Made by a program: the position numbers and the translations under genes. A stretch of DNA of 51,231 nucleotides from assembly GCF_900196725.1 (NCBI RefSeq), contig NZ_FZMP01000024.1, positions 1 to 51,231 of the forward strand, in the 5' to 3' direction. Positions within the stretch are counted from its first letter, which is position 1; every line of letters begins with the position of its first letter. A model generated the notes under the pieces. The model was not told the DNA's origin and did no database searches. It worked only from the letters and a program-made list of their open reading frames with translations. Below are positions 7,813-15,464 of this stretch, piece by piece. The DNA is from Candidatus Methanoperedens nitratireducens. Lineage in GTDB: Archaea; Halobacteriota; Methanosarcinia; Methanosarcinales; Methanoperedenaceae.

Positions 7813-8549
7813 ATGTCCAGATTAAATATCAAAAAGCTTGGGGTTATAGTGAACCCGGCGGCAGGCGCTGGCGGAGCATTCATTGAGAACATGGCATCCA
7901 GTGCAATTTCGATGTTCAGAGATAGCCATATAATCCGTCCGCACCTCCGGGCTAGAAGAGATGCGACTGTTGCTGCTGCGGCTGACCTGGCATATAGTGT
8001 TGACGCTATCCTGGTGGTAGGAGGCGATGGAACCATGTCGGATGTTGCATACGGTCTCTTTAAAGCAGGCGCGGTCACACCCATCCTAAGCGTCGGGGCA
8101 GGCAGCACTAATGCCGGACATCTCATAACTGTAAGGTCTCAGTGGCTTGATAGGCTTGATCCATCTACTCTCCTCGTTCAGGAGGTCGAGGGATACTGGC
8201 ATCCCTGAATGGGGAACAGGTAGGGCTCGGTTTTAATGATGTAGTCCTGGGTGATACTGTCCTTACAACACTTGAAGGAGGGGTGGTGCAGGTTAGCGCA
8301 GTAGAGTTCATGAACGGAAGGAAGAAGCCCTCTCCTCCTTCAAAAGCCGGAACCACGGATTCCGAGGTACGCATAAAGCGCGGCGGTGAATCCCCGGTGG
8401 ATAATGTGGTCGTCACAGGTCTACATAAAGGCACATGCCTGATAGTTGATGGAAATCCGCTGGCTCCACTTAGTCGTGATGATGAGGTGCGGATGCGCTA
8501 TGTTCCTGCTGCTGCAAGAGCAGTAAAGCTCGTAAAAAGAGCTGGATAA
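7813..8549 (+). pseudogene. NAD kinase-like (ATP-NAD kinase family) gene, frameshifted
   Basis: Two frames join into one ~245-residue protein. The first part (7813-8208) has 'LGVIVNPAAGAGG' and the ATP-NAD kinase signature 'VVGGDGTMSDVAYGL'. The second continues from ~8190 ('GILASLNGEQVGLGFNDVV') to 8549, with 'DGNPLAPLSRDDEVRMRY' near the end. Adding one G to the GGG at 8190-8192 restores the frame. The family phosphorylates NAD; this divergent member could use another substrate. It may be a real pseudogene or a homopolymer error. Confidence 0.78.
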
Positions 8550-8562
8550 TTTAAAAATAACC

Positions 8563-8587
8563 GGTAGTGACGTATTTGCTCACTACC
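8563..8587 (+). promoter_or_regulatory. Inverted repeat GGTAGTGA-N9-TCACTACC, candidate operator
   Basis: A perfect 8-bp inverted repeat 50 bases before the membrane-protein gene. The right half plus TATTT spacer resembles elements at 9712, 11968 and 15888 (CTCACTACC/CTCATAACC). It could be a regulator-binding site or the terminator of the preceding gene. Confidence 0.5.
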
Positions 8588-8636
8588 CCGCTGCATTTTA
8601 TTGAAATGACCTCAGATATTGAGTGAGGTAAAAACT

Positions 8637-9173
8637 ATGAAAAATAAAATATCAGGAAGAAGTATTATAGGCGGAATAATAGGAGGCTTCATCGGAGCCA
8701 CTGTTATGACACTCATTCTCATAGGCAGCAAGGCAATGATGGGAATGCCGGTATTAGCAGATTTCGTTATCATGGGAACCTTTGTCGGCGGCACAGGGAA
8801 CGCAGCCATAAGTGCAGGATTTTTGGCGCACTATCTATTAGGCATGATACTCGGCGCAGTCCTTGGGATTATAGTATCGTCGGTAGAGCTTCTTAGATTA
8901 ACGAGCTGGAAAAAGGCAACCGGAATTGGACTTCTATATGGAGCTATCATATGGTTAATCATCTTCCTCCCTACTGTAATGTACGGGTTCGCTCCAATAA
9001 TGATGAAAATGATGGGTCCAGCGGCTGCGGGTATGCTTCCAATGGTACTTGGCATCGCTTTAATCGAACATCTCCTGTACGGAGTAAGTGTAGGAGTTCT
9101 CGTCTTTGCCGCAACAAAATCAGCGTCAGTTTCACAGCCGGCATGCACAGCATGTGTACGACCTGAGATTTGA
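8637..9173 (+). CDS. Multi-pass membrane protein of unknown function
   Basis: About 178 residues with four or five hydrophobic segments: ~10-32 with glycine zippers ('GGIIGGFIGA'), ~40-60, ~65-85, ~95-115 and ~130-155. It ends in a short tail with 'QPACTACVRPE', a possible CxxC metal site. It resembles the small Gly-rich DUF1440/DUF6789-type membrane proteins, but I cannot assign it. ATG 8637 is chosen because a GAGGT ribosome site precedes it; an in-frame TTG lies at 8619. A hairpin follows the stop. Confidence 0.75.
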   Translation: MKNKISGRSIIGGIIGGFIGATVMTLILIGSKAMMGMPVLADFVIMGTFVGGTGNAAISAGFLAHYLLGMILGAVLGIIVSSVELLRLTSWKKATGIGLLYGAIIWLIIFLPTVMYGFAPIMMKMMGPAAAGMLPMVLGIALIEHLLYGVSVGVLVFAATKSASVSQPACTACVRPEI

Positions 9174-9178
9174 AATGC

Positions 9179-9200
9179 GCTGCCTGTAAGAGCAGGCAGC
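9179..9200 (+). terminator. Hairpin GCTGCCTG/CAGGCAGC
   Basis: An 8-bp stem with a 6-base loop starts five bases after the stop of the membrane protein, followed by AATTATT. The same core (GCTGCCTGTAAG...CAGGCAGC) recurs in the hairpin at 10359-10395, which again directly follows a stop codon. Probably a transcription terminator or mRNA 3' end. Confidence 0.55.
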
Positions 9201-9222
9201 AATTATTCGTTACAGGGACTTT

Positions 9223-9654
9223 ATGTTGGACAATATCATCAAAATTTTAAGAAGAAGGGAATATCTGGCTCTGGCGGTATTTTCTGCTGTGGTTATGACC
9301 CTTATTTATGCAATATTCACCAATCTGACCATGGGAGTAGAGATAAACCCGCTCAATGGTATTTTGACAATAACCATGGCGATCCTCTCAGGGATTTATC
9401 TTACAGTCTTTATTTATAATCAGAAGGAAAATAGAATTAAAAAACACGAAAAAGCAGGATTGGTAGGTATGTTTATTGGGTTTTTTACATCAGCATGCCC
9501 CATATGCACACCTCTGCTGGTATCACTGCTTGGGATTTCAGCACCGCTCGCATTTATTTTAAGCAGGAATCTGTGGCTGGAGATAGTTTCCATAATGCTG
9601 CTGCTATTCGCCCTGCACAGACTATCGGATAGTATGGAGAAGTGCTCATGCTAA
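9223..9654 (+). CDS. Small membrane protein with CPIC motif
   Basis: A 143-residue membrane protein with about four hydrophobic segments (~12-32, ~45-65, ~80-105, ~112-132). A 'SACPICTPLL' motif sits in a membrane segment at ~90-99 and a 'CSC' tail at the end. The Cys pairs could bind metal or form a redox disulfide. I do not recognise the family. It is in a run of plus-strand genes that look like one redox- or metal-related island. Confidence 0.72.
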   Translation: MLDNIIKILRRREYLALAVFSAVVMTLIYAIFTNLTMGVEINPLNGILTITMAILSGIYLTVFIYNQKENRIKKHEKAGLVGMFIGFFTSACPICTPLLVSLLGISAPLAFILSRNLWLEIVSIMLLLFALHRLSDSMEKCSC

Positions 9655-9711
9655 CTGGCAAGATGAACAATATGGCGGTTCTCGGATCCAGTGGTTTGAA
9701 AAGAGATGATC

Positions 9712-9739
9712 GGGTGTGCCTATTATACTCATAACCTCC
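9712..9739 (+). promoter_or_regulatory. Repeated element GGGTGTGC-TATT-CTCATAACCTCC (copy A)
   Basis: The block at 9712-9739 nearly matches 11968-11994 and 15888-15915. It lies ~70 bases before the start of the 181-residue gene. Copy C (15888) also shares the following ~50 bases in outline, ending in a TATTATAC-AATT/CTATT block and an A-run. A shared promoter/operator is the simplest reading. Confidence 0.55.
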
Positions 9740-9809
9740 ATGGGATTATCCACCATATTGTATATTATACAATTATCTGAAAAAGACGTATAAAAACGGA
9801 GGTAAAAAC

Positions 9810-10355
9810 ATGAACAGTAAAATAATAGCTGTCGCACTGGTTTTCTTGATAGTAGGTATCAGTGCAGGCTATGCAATAAATGGAAAAAATGTAAACGAAA
9901 AGATTTCTGAAAAACAAGCAGAAATAGACTCTCTGAATACGCAGATTTCCTCCCTCCAGACAAAAGTCGTGGCTCTGGAAAAGGATGCTGGTTTATGGAG
10001 ACAACTTAAGGCATTATATACAGACATGGCGCCCCCGGATATGCCCGACCATATGGTGAAAATGTTGCCCGATGGAAAAATGATATTTTTGCATTTTGAC
10101 GGTCCTGTGGGAGAAGCCAGGAACCTCTTATGGATCGGAGATGGAATACCCGGCAAATTCCTTAAATCAGACCAGCCAAAAGAGGAAGGATACGTGCACT
10201 TCCATGGAATGAACGGGGGACACGGCTCAGCACTGGCTCCAGGTACTCAGGGATTCTGGATACGGCACATTGCAGTAAAAGAGTTAGATGCCCCGTGGGG
10301 TCATGTAACGCCTGGTCTTGACACAAAATTCATGCCCACCCCGCCCCCCGAATGA
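9810..10355 (+). CDS. Signal-anchored extracytoplasmic protein, coiled coil plus His-rich domain
   Basis: A 181-residue protein with an N-terminal membrane anchor (~residues 4-24), a heptad coiled coil (~30-60, 'ISEKQAEIDSLNTQISSL') and a soluble domain. That domain is rich in His, Met and Gly ('MPDHMVKMLPDGKM', 'YVHFHGMNGGHGS'). The His/Met-rich face suggests copper or other metal binding outside the cell, but I do not recognise the family. A GGAGG site lies just before the ATG, and a strong hairpin follows the stop. Confidence 0.75.
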   Translation: MNSKIIAVALVFLIVGISAGYAINGKNVNEKISEKQAEIDSLNTQISSLQTKVVALEKDAGLWRQLKALYTDMAPPDMPDHMVKMLPDGKMIFLHFDGPVGEARNLLWIGDGIPGKFLKSDQPKEEGYVHFHGMNGGHGSALAPGTQGFWIRHIAVKELDAPWGHVTPGLDTKFMPTPPPE

Positions 10356-10358
10356 AAT

Positions 10359-10395
10359 CCGAAAAGGGCTGCCTGTAAGCAGGCAGCCTTTTCGG
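10359..10395 (+). terminator. Strong hairpin after the His-rich protein
   Basis: The arms 10359-10374 (CCGAAAAGGGCTGCCT) and 10381-10395 (AGGCAGCCTTTTCGG) pair with one bulged base. The core is shared with the hairpin at 9179-9200. It begins four bases after a stop codon, and the convergent HxlR gene ends at 10412, so it may serve as a bidirectional terminator. Confidence 0.65.
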
Positions 10396-10411
10396 AGGCT
10401 GTTAATTATTT

Positions 10412-10783
10412 TTAAGCTGGTTTTTCCAGATATGCGATGTCACATGGCGTATTTGTTCTTTCAGCATTTTTTGAATATACCCATTTCATCAGAGGTACTA
10501 TAGCCTTTCGCAGGGCTTCTCCGTCATATGTCAGCGAGTACTCAACCCTGGGCGGTATTTCTGCATAAGCTTCTCTTTTAATCAGCCCTGCCTCTTCAAG
10601 TTCCTTCAGTCTGTCCGAGAGTACTTTGGAATTGATCTCCCCCAGGATGTCTCTTATATCGCTGTACCTTATTTTCTTAGAGTTGCCGATGGTGTTAATA
10701 ACAAGCAGTGCCCATTTTTTGCTGATAACGTCCATCACTCCGCCAAGCGGGCAGATGCAGTTACTTTCCTTTTGTAAAGTCAT
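10412..10783 (-). CDS. HxlR family winged-helix transcriptional regulator
   Basis: A 123-residue HxlR-type regulator. The N-terminal 'CICPLGGVMDVISKKW' resembles the family's redox-active 'CPV' segment; the family has a conserved Cys near the N-terminus. The winged helix follows ('KIRYSDIRDIL...INSKVLSDRLKELEEAGLI', ~residues 37-70). Members sense thiol or aldehyde stress and often control adjacent oxidoreductases. It is divergent from the thioredoxin-like gene at 10905, and a GGTACTTAC-containing region separates them. Confidence 0.93.
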   Translation of the reverse strand: MTLQKESNCICPLGGVMDVISKKWALLVINTIGNSKKIRYSDIRDILGEINSKVLSDRLKELEEAGLIKREAYAEIPPRVEYSLTYDGEALRKAIVPLMKWVYSKNAERTNTPCDIAYLEKPA

Positions 10784-10904
10784 TTTCCTCGCTTAAAGCT
10801 GCTTATATTTCTTATACTTGCGCCTATAAATACTTTTAGGTACTTACTTTAAATAACAAACTAAAGGAGGTGAAAAGACCTGTATTTAAATACTGGGACT
10901 AACT

Positions 10905-11159
10905 ATGAAACACGAAATCGAAATCTTCACATCCGGCTGCTATCTGTGCAGGGAAGCGGTGGAAATCGTGGAAAAGGCAAAATGCAGTGAGTGCACACTG
11001 ACAGAGTACAACCTGGCAGAAAAATGCGAATCTGAGATATGCCTTGCCAAAGCGAAAAAATACGGCATCAAAGCCATGCCTACCATCGTAGTTGACGGCA
11101 GGATTGCAATTGAAGGCAAGCCGACGGTTGAGAAAGTTAAGAAAGTTCTTGGCATGTAG
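10905..11159 (+). CDS. Thioredoxin/glutaredoxin-like protein
   Basis: An 84-residue thioredoxin-fold protein. The active-site 'GCYLC' (~residues 10-14; CxxC) and the cis-Pro loop 'KAMPTIVVDG' (~58-67) are both present. Extra Cys residues at ~25-30 and ~40-46 ('KCSEC', 'KCESEIC') are unusual. Such short thioredoxin-like proteins act as disulfide reductases or electron donors in methanogenic archaea. It lies opposite a HxlR regulator, whose family often controls neighbouring redox genes. Confidence 0.9.
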   Translation: MKHEIEIFTSGCYLCREAVEIVEKAKCSECTLTEYNLAEKCESEICLAKAKKYGIKAMPTIVVDGRIAIEGKPTVEKVKKVLGM

Positions 11160-11185
11160 CTCTACATGCCCTTCTTTCAAGCACA

Positions 11186-11820
11186 TTATTTTATGAGCGT
11201 ATCCCTGATCTTATGCCCTATTTCATTCGCTTTCTCAATGACATCTTTCTGGTCTTCTATCGCCATGTATTTATCCTTTGAGGGGACAGCCCCTATACCG
11301 AACAATAGTGGAACTGCGCTTATCCTGCAGGTACCTCCATATCCGCACGAAAGACAAGAGACATTCCCTGTCCCGCTGAGCTTACCGATGACGTTAAATC
11401 CCTCCATTTCCATAAAAGCGGCGATCTGGTCTGCGGCATGGTCTACGCTTGGTATCCCTCTTCCGACCCCGACTGCCACGCTACCCCGATCTTACCTTTA
11501 TTCAGCATTTTTTGATGATGCATGGAATACATCCGTTCGGTCAGCATCTTTGTTCTTGAATCAAGAGTACCGTAGGTGGGATAGCCGCCGATAACAATAG
11601 CCCTGCTCTCTTTGATTTTATTTTCGATTATGTGCCAGTCGTCCTTCTGCTTGCAGATATTGTCCCCGGCACAGCCAAGGCATGCCCTGCATGGGTGGAT
11701 ATCGTACCCTGAAAGTTTGATAAATTCGTAATCAAGACCCGTGGCTTCAAGGATGGTTCTAACCAGCCTGTCGGTGTTGCTGCTTTTAACCGGGCTTCCA
11801 CTTATTCCAAGTACTTTCAT
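11186..11820 (-). pseudogene. NADPH-dependent FMN reductase / iron-sulfur flavoprotein, frameshifted
   Basis: The N-terminal half (11443-11820) has the flavodoxin-like 'GISGSPVKSSNTD' and a Cys cluster ('CRACLGCAGDNIC', ~residues 47-60). The C-terminal half (11186-11479) starts in another frame ('AVGVGRGIPSVDHAADQ') and holds further Cys ('CLSCGYGGTC'). The intact paralogue at 12865-13569 shows the join: 'KGKIGVA|VAVGVG' against 'RGKIAATVAVGVA'. One base is missing near 11480. The family carries FMN and often a 4Fe-4S cluster. Its promoter is shared with the operon at 14546. Confidence 0.88.
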
Positions 11821-11825
11821 TTTAT

Positions 11826-11933
11826 TACCTCAATTCAATATAGTGTAGTTATTCGCATATACTTAGCCGTCATAAAAATGTATAAACTACATTTTAATAT
11901 ACAAACATAACCTTGAAAGTTATAATAGGAAAC
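11826..11933 (-). promoter_or_regulatory. Duplicated promoter/operator, copy 1 (palindrome 11875-11895)
   Basis: This ~108-base stretch is a near copy of 14553-14659. Inside it AAAATGTA-N5-TACATTTT is a perfect 8-bp palindrome (11875-11895) beside an AT-rich TATATTAAAA-like TATA element on the minus strand. It ends at the ribosome site (GAGGTAATAAA) of the iron-sulfur flavoprotein gene. This arrangement fits a repressor site over a promoter. Confidence 0.75.
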
Positions 11934-11967
11934 ATTGAAATGAAGTTTGAAAATATATATTATAATC

Positions 11968-11994
11968 GGGTGTGCTTATTATGCTCACAACCTG
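11968..11994 (+). promoter_or_regulatory. Repeated element GGGTGTGC-TATT-CTCACAACC (copy B)
   Basis: Near copy of the elements at 9712 and 15888. It lies upstream of the minus-strand flavoprotein gene and just past the 3' end of the TSUP gene, so here it does not precede a plus-strand gene that I can support. The remainder of the 11821-12044 gap shows only weak reading frames. Confidence 0.45.
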
Positions 11995-12044
11995 AAGAGG
12001 GTTATTATCTCGAAGTTAAATATAGAATTACTGTTGATTTTTTA

Positions 12045-12821
12045 TCACGCCAGCAATCTGGAAAATATCAGGATACTGACAAATATCAACGTCAACGAGA
12101 TAAATATTTTCAGATGCCTGACATCAGCATTTCTGATGATCCGTGGTCCTATCTGCCCTCCGATGACGACTGATGGTAATACGAAAAACAGAACATAGAA
12201 TATCGTTGTTCTATTCTCAATAAGTTCATTTACAAAATTATGGTTCATCCTGATAAGAGCAGCTACAAGATCAACAATAAATAGAATAACGATAGTTGAA
12301 CCGATGACATGCGATGGGCTTTTTATTCTTTCATGATCCCACATCCCGGGAATTATCAACTTGCCAAGACCTGTTGCAATTAATCCTTTTAAGAAACCAC
12401 CAATTAAACCAAATTCCCAGTAAATTCTCCGGTGTTTTAGCTGTTCCTTCCTCGAAGTGATACAGATGATGAGCTGATACAGCCCGAATATGAATATGAA
12501 CGAGCTGAAAATTAATAAAAGATGATTTCCATTAATATAAGATGCCAGAAGAGAACCGATGATAGCAGCCGGTATTGAGGGGATTAAATATTGTTTGACG
12601 ATGTACCAGTCGATCGTTCCCTGGTAAATATTTCTTGCCACGCCACTGCCGAATCCGAACAGCATAGTAACAAGCGCCAGCCAGAAAGATACTGAAGGAT
12701 CAATCCTGATAAAATATATATACACCGGTATCCAGAAATTAGCACCCGAGATACCCGCAGACATCGAGATGATGGCAATGATTATTCCAGCAGGAAAAAG
12801 ATACCAGAAGGTGAAATCCAT
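12045..12821 (-). CDS. TSUP (TauE/SafE) family membrane transporter
   Basis: About 258 residues with seven or eight membrane segments. The TSUP pattern is visible: 'GIIIAIISMSAGISGANFWIPVYIYF' at the start and, after a charged loop (~115-130), a repeat half with 'GLIGGFLKGLIATGLGKLIIPG'. Family members export sulfite, sulfur-containing anions or similar compounds. I chose ATG 12821, preceded by AAGGTGG, over the GTG at 12833. It is the last gene of a minus-strand operon beginning at 14546. Confidence 0.9.
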   Translation of the reverse strand: MDFTFWYLFPAGIIIAIISMSAGISGANFWIPVYIYFIRIDPSVSFWLALVTMLFGFGSGVARNIYQGTIDWYIVKQYLIPSIPAAIIGSLLASYINGNHLLLIFSSFIFIFGLYQLIICITSRKEQLKHRRIYWEFGLIGGFLKGLIATGLGKLIIPGMWDHERIKSPSHVIGSTIVILFIVDLVAALIRMNHNFVNELIENRTTIFYVLFFVLPSVVIGGQIGPRIIRNADVRHLKIFISLTLIFVSILIFSRLLA

Positions 12822-12864
12822 TATAAAATCCACCTTATTCCCGATACAGGCATGTTAAATCAGC

Positions 12865-13569
12865 TTAATTCTCTAACCTCTCTTTAATAAGTTTACCTAT
12901 CCTCCTGGCTTCATCCATAACAGCAGGTTCATCTTTTACAGACCTGTAGCTTTTCAGGAATTTAGCTGAGCCGTGTGCATACGGTTTGTTATCCGGGAGG
13001 ATCTCAAGATAATCCTTATATGCTTCTTCAACACCCAGATCCATACCTGTCAGTTCTTTCGAGTATGCATTCCAGACTGTATAATTGCACGTCTCACCAG
13101 GACCGCACACGAAACAGCAGGGCGTCCCTTTAGCGGTCATGCTCCCGACTATCTCTACGCCTCCGGCACGAAGTGCGTTTCCCATCCACTCTGCTACCAT
13201 CCTTTCAGCAGCAACTCCTACAGCCACGGTTGCAGCAATTTTTCCACGCATCAGGAGTTTTATATGCCTCTTTGAGTAGAGCCTCTCTATGAAAGCCTTC
13301 ATAAAAGCGCTCGCTGCACCGTAGTATGTTGGCGACCCTATAATGATGGCATCAGCCTCCATCACTCTCCTGGAGAGCCACTTAAAATCGTCATTAAGGA
13401 CACATTCATTCGTGCATACGCATTTCATGCACGCGATGCATGGACCTACTTTTATTTCCGAAAGCTTGATGAACTCCCTCTCTGCCCCTGTGGCTTCAAG
13501 TATCGCTCTAATCAACACATCCGTATTGCTCTCTTTTGTGGGACTTCCGCTTATTCCGAGCACTTTCAT
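12865..13569 (-). CDS. NADPH-dependent FMN reductase / iron-sulfur flavoprotein
   Basis: A 234-residue flavodoxin-fold protein. 'GISGSPTKESNTD' (~residues 5-17) binds FMN. 'CIACMKCVCTNEC' (~44-56) is a compact Cys cluster of the archaeal iron-sulfur flavoprotein type, and 'GSPTYYGAASAFMKAF' is the second FMN loop. A further 'CCFVCGPGETC' lies at ~150-160. In Methanosarcina the family moves electrons and reduces O2 or peroxide. It starts 3 bases after the AhpD-like gene's stop. Confidence 0.93.
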   Translation of the reverse strand: MKVLGISGSPTKESNTDVLIRAILEATGAEREFIKLSEIKVGPCIACMKCVCTNECVLNDDFKWLSRRVMEADAIIIGSPTYYGAASAFMKAFIERLYSKRHIKLLMRGKIAATVAVGVAAERMVAEWMGNALRAGGVEIVGSMTAKGTPCCFVCGPGETCNYTVWNAYSKELTGMDLGVEEAYKDYLEILPDNKPYAHGSAKFLKSYRSVKDEPAVMDEARRIGKLIKERLEN

Positions 13570-13572
13570 TAT

Positions 13573-14112
13573 TTACGCCTCCGGGAAATCGATCTCTACA
13601 GCAAGGGCATCGAGGAACTTGTTGTAGCCTGTGAAAAGTTCCATGACACCAAGCATCTCTACGAGCTGGCTATCGGTGAGACCTGCTGATTTCAGTTCCT
13701 CTGTTTCGCGGTCTGTGATTTTATGGGGCGTGAGCGTTGCTTTCTTTGCATATTGCAGAATCTTCTGGTCTCTCTGGGACAATTCCGATCTCTCGATGTT
13801 TTTTGTCAGGGTATCGATTTTTTCTTTAGGAAAACCCATCATCATAAGTGCCATAGAGTGCGCCGCCACGCAGTAATTACATACGTTTGCTGCGGATACC
13901 ACGACGGCTATGCTCTCTTTCAGTTCCCGTGGAATTTCGCCTCCCATCATCAGGGTTTTTGTCTTCTCCCAGTTCACCCGCAGCAATGCAGGAAAATGGG
14001 CATATGTTTTAAACAGGTTCGGAACCATACCGAATGCAGCTTCGATATCCTCATAAATGGCTCTGACTTCATCACTTGCTTCTTCTTTTTCTATGGGTTT
14101 GATTCTTGTCAT
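13573..14112 (-). CDS. AhpD-like carboxymuconolactone decarboxylase-family peroxidase
   Basis: About 179 residues of the AhpD/CMD fold. The redox motif 'ESIAVVVSAANVCNYCVAAH' (CxxC followed by His, ~residues 65-85) marks the alkylhydroperoxidase type. The C-terminal half carries 'LVEMLGVMELFTGYNKFLDAL'. Such proteins reduce peroxides using a dithiol. ATG 14112 is the likely start; a GTG lies three codons upstream. Between MTH865 and the flavoprotein, it fits an oxidative-stress operon. Confidence 0.92.
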   Translation of the reverse strand: MTRIKPIEKEEASDEVRAIYEDIEAAFGMVPNLFKTYAHFPALLRVNWEKTKTLMMGGEIPRELKESIAVVVSAANVCNYCVAAHSMALMMMGFPKEKIDTLTKNIERSELSQRDQKILQYAKKATLTPHKITDRETEELKSAGLTDSQLVEMLGVMELFTGYNKFLDALAVEIDFPEA

Positions 14113-14145
14113 GTTAATCACTGATTTTAGAAAAATAAACAGGGC

Positions 14146-14385
14146 TTACAGCCCTGCCCTTTGAACAATCACATCCGCTACCTGTTTTGCGCTCTTAAAG
14201 GGGAAATCGCTTGCTTTTAGCAGCTTTCCGGCTTCACCGGCGGTTACTTCAATGTCACCAGCTTTGCATGTGGTATTTGCGCCGTCGGGGAATGCAGCAA
14301 GGAGTTTTTCCGGTGTATTTATTGGAAACTTTGCATTTTTAAGTGCCCCGGTAATCTGGGCATGGATCTCATCTCTGACACTCAT
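14146..14385 (-). CDS. MTH865 family protein
   Basis: A 79-residue protein matching the MTH865 family (small EF-hand-like helical fold, archaeal, function unknown): 'VRDEIHAQITGALKNAKFPI', 'LLAAFPDGANTTCKAGDIEV' and a C-terminal 'AKQVADVIV'. A GAGGTAAAAAC ribosome site precedes the ATG, and the start overlaps the stop of the upstream Cys protein. Its position suggests a role in the same redox operon. Confidence 0.9.
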   Translation of the reverse strand: MSVRDEIHAQITGALKNAKFPINTPEKLLAAFPDGANTTCKAGDIEVTAGEAGKLLKASDFPFKSAKQVADVIVQRAGL

Positions 14386-14546
14386 GTTTTTACCTCAGTC
14401 ATTGTTTTTATCTCTCCGGCTGTTTTTGAGATCGGACAGTCGTTGCTATGCGTCTCACAGCGAAAGCATGCGCTTTTTACCGCAGCTAACGATTTCTGGG
14501 CTTCTTCTTTTGTTACTTTTTTGTTCGTGTATTTCCATTCGGGCAT
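14382..14546 (-). CDS. 54-residue Cys/His protein, first gene of the redox operon
   Basis: The frame runs MPEWKYTNKKVTKEE... and contains 'CFRCETHSNDC', i.e. C-x2-C-x2-H-x3-C at residues 27-37, a plausible metal or iron-sulfur site. GAGGTG lies seven bases upstream of the ATG, and the stop overlaps the MTH865 start (ATGA). I do not recognise the family. The good ribosome site, translational coupling and position directly behind the duplicated promoter support it as a real gene. Confidence 0.75.
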   Translation of the reverse strand: MPEWKYTNKKVTKEEAQKSLAAVKSACFRCETHSNDCPISKTAGEIKTMTEVKT

Positions 14547-14552
14547 TTAGTT

Positions 14553-14659
14553 CACCTCAAAACCATATAGTTTAGTTAATCTCATATACTTAGCCGTCAT
14601 GAAAATGTACAAACTACATTTTAATATACAAACATAACCTTCAAGGTTGCAATAGAAAC
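14553..14659 (-). promoter_or_regulatory. Duplicated promoter/operator, copy 2 (palindrome 14602-14622)
   Basis: Near copy of 11826-11933, ending at the ribosome site of the 54-residue gene. The palindrome AAAATGTA-N5-TACATTTT is at 14602-14622, and only the spacer differs (CAAAC against TAAAC). It lies between the redox operon and the divergent Cys-rich regulator at 14694, so it may control both directions. Confidence 0.78.
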
Positions 14660-14693
14660 CTTTTTAGCCTGATACGACAAAATAACCTCTTAT

Positions 14694-15464
14694 ATGGCGA
14701 ATAAAAGAGAGAGTCCTTACAGGGAAATCCTCGAAATAAAAGAGAAACTGTATGAGATTCATAACGACATGAAAAGATTTATCGAGCAGTCAAGCCAGCA
14801 GCATCTTGAGCATGTTCTTTCAGGTTCCCGTACCAATTTTACTAACGCGATTATCGGGCACGTTATTGATGATATCGAGGGTGGGCTTGAAAATAATATG
14901 GTCAAAAAATGCGATATGCGGGAGACCTGTAAATCAAACTTCACCGGATTCCTTCAAAAGAATGCGGGTCTGATAAAGCAGGGCGAGGTCCATGAAGATG
15001 TTATTTTGAAAAACCAGTCCGAATTAAACGACATGAGGAGTAATGCCCCGTCGAAGCAGTGCGAGAAATGCTTTTCACAGGTACAGGACCTCTTTGGAAA
15101 AGAGATCAGTCTGATGCGTTCTCTTCGGATTTATAATGCAAATGAAGACAAAAAACATGAGATTTCCCCTATCCCGGATGATATCATAATCGAAGTACTT
15201 GAACCGCTATCCAACAAACAGCGCCTGCAAATACTGAAAGCAATAGCAATAGAAACAAAAACCTTTTCCGCGCTTTCCGAACTAACAGGGCTTCGCGGGG
15301 GGAATTTACTCTTCCATTTGCAAAAACTGCTTGACAGCAGAATGATCCTGCAGCGCCATGAGCGGGGAGACTACATGATTACGGATAAGGGATTCAAAAT
15401 CCTGAAAAGCGTCGGTGATATGTATTTCGTATTAAATCCTGAGACAGTTCATGGTATTAAGTAA
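14694..15464 (+). CDS. ArsR-like HTH regulator with Cys-rich N-terminal domain
   Basis: A 256-residue protein. The N-terminal ~170 residues are helical and contain 'KKCDMRETCKSNF' (~83-95) and 'KQCEKCFSQV' (~124-133), two CxxC/Cx4C pairs that could hold a metal, cluster or redox disulfide. The C-terminal part is a winged helix ('LSNKQRLQILKAIA...FSALSELTGLRGGNLLFHLQKL', ~180-225). It is divergent from the redox operon and overlaps the next HTH gene by 14 bases. I infer it senses redox state or metal and acts on the nearby palindrome. Confidence 0.85.
   Translation: MANKRESPYREILEIKEKLYEIHNDMKRFIEQSSQQHLEHVLSGSRTNFTNAIIGHVIDDIEGGLENNMVKKCDMRETCKSNFTGFLQKNAGLIKQGEVHEDVILKNQSELNDMRSNAPSKQCEKCFSQVQDLFGKEISLMRSLRIYNANEDKKHEISPIPDDIIIEVLEPLSNKQRLQILKAIAIETKTFSALSELTGLRGGNLLFHLQKLLDSRMILQRHERGDYMITDKGFKILKSVGDMYFVLNPETVHGIK

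Noticed and set aside
8188..8193. Programmed ribosomal frameshift in the NAD-kinase-like gene
   Set aside because: No slippery heptamer or downstream structure is evident, and similar one-base breaks occur in four unrelated genes, which points to indels.
11913..12198. Two overlapping plus-strand reading frames (83-86 residues)
   Set aside because: They overlap the 3' end of the TSUP gene on the other strand, lie over the repeated promoter elements, and show no recognisable domain or ribosome site.
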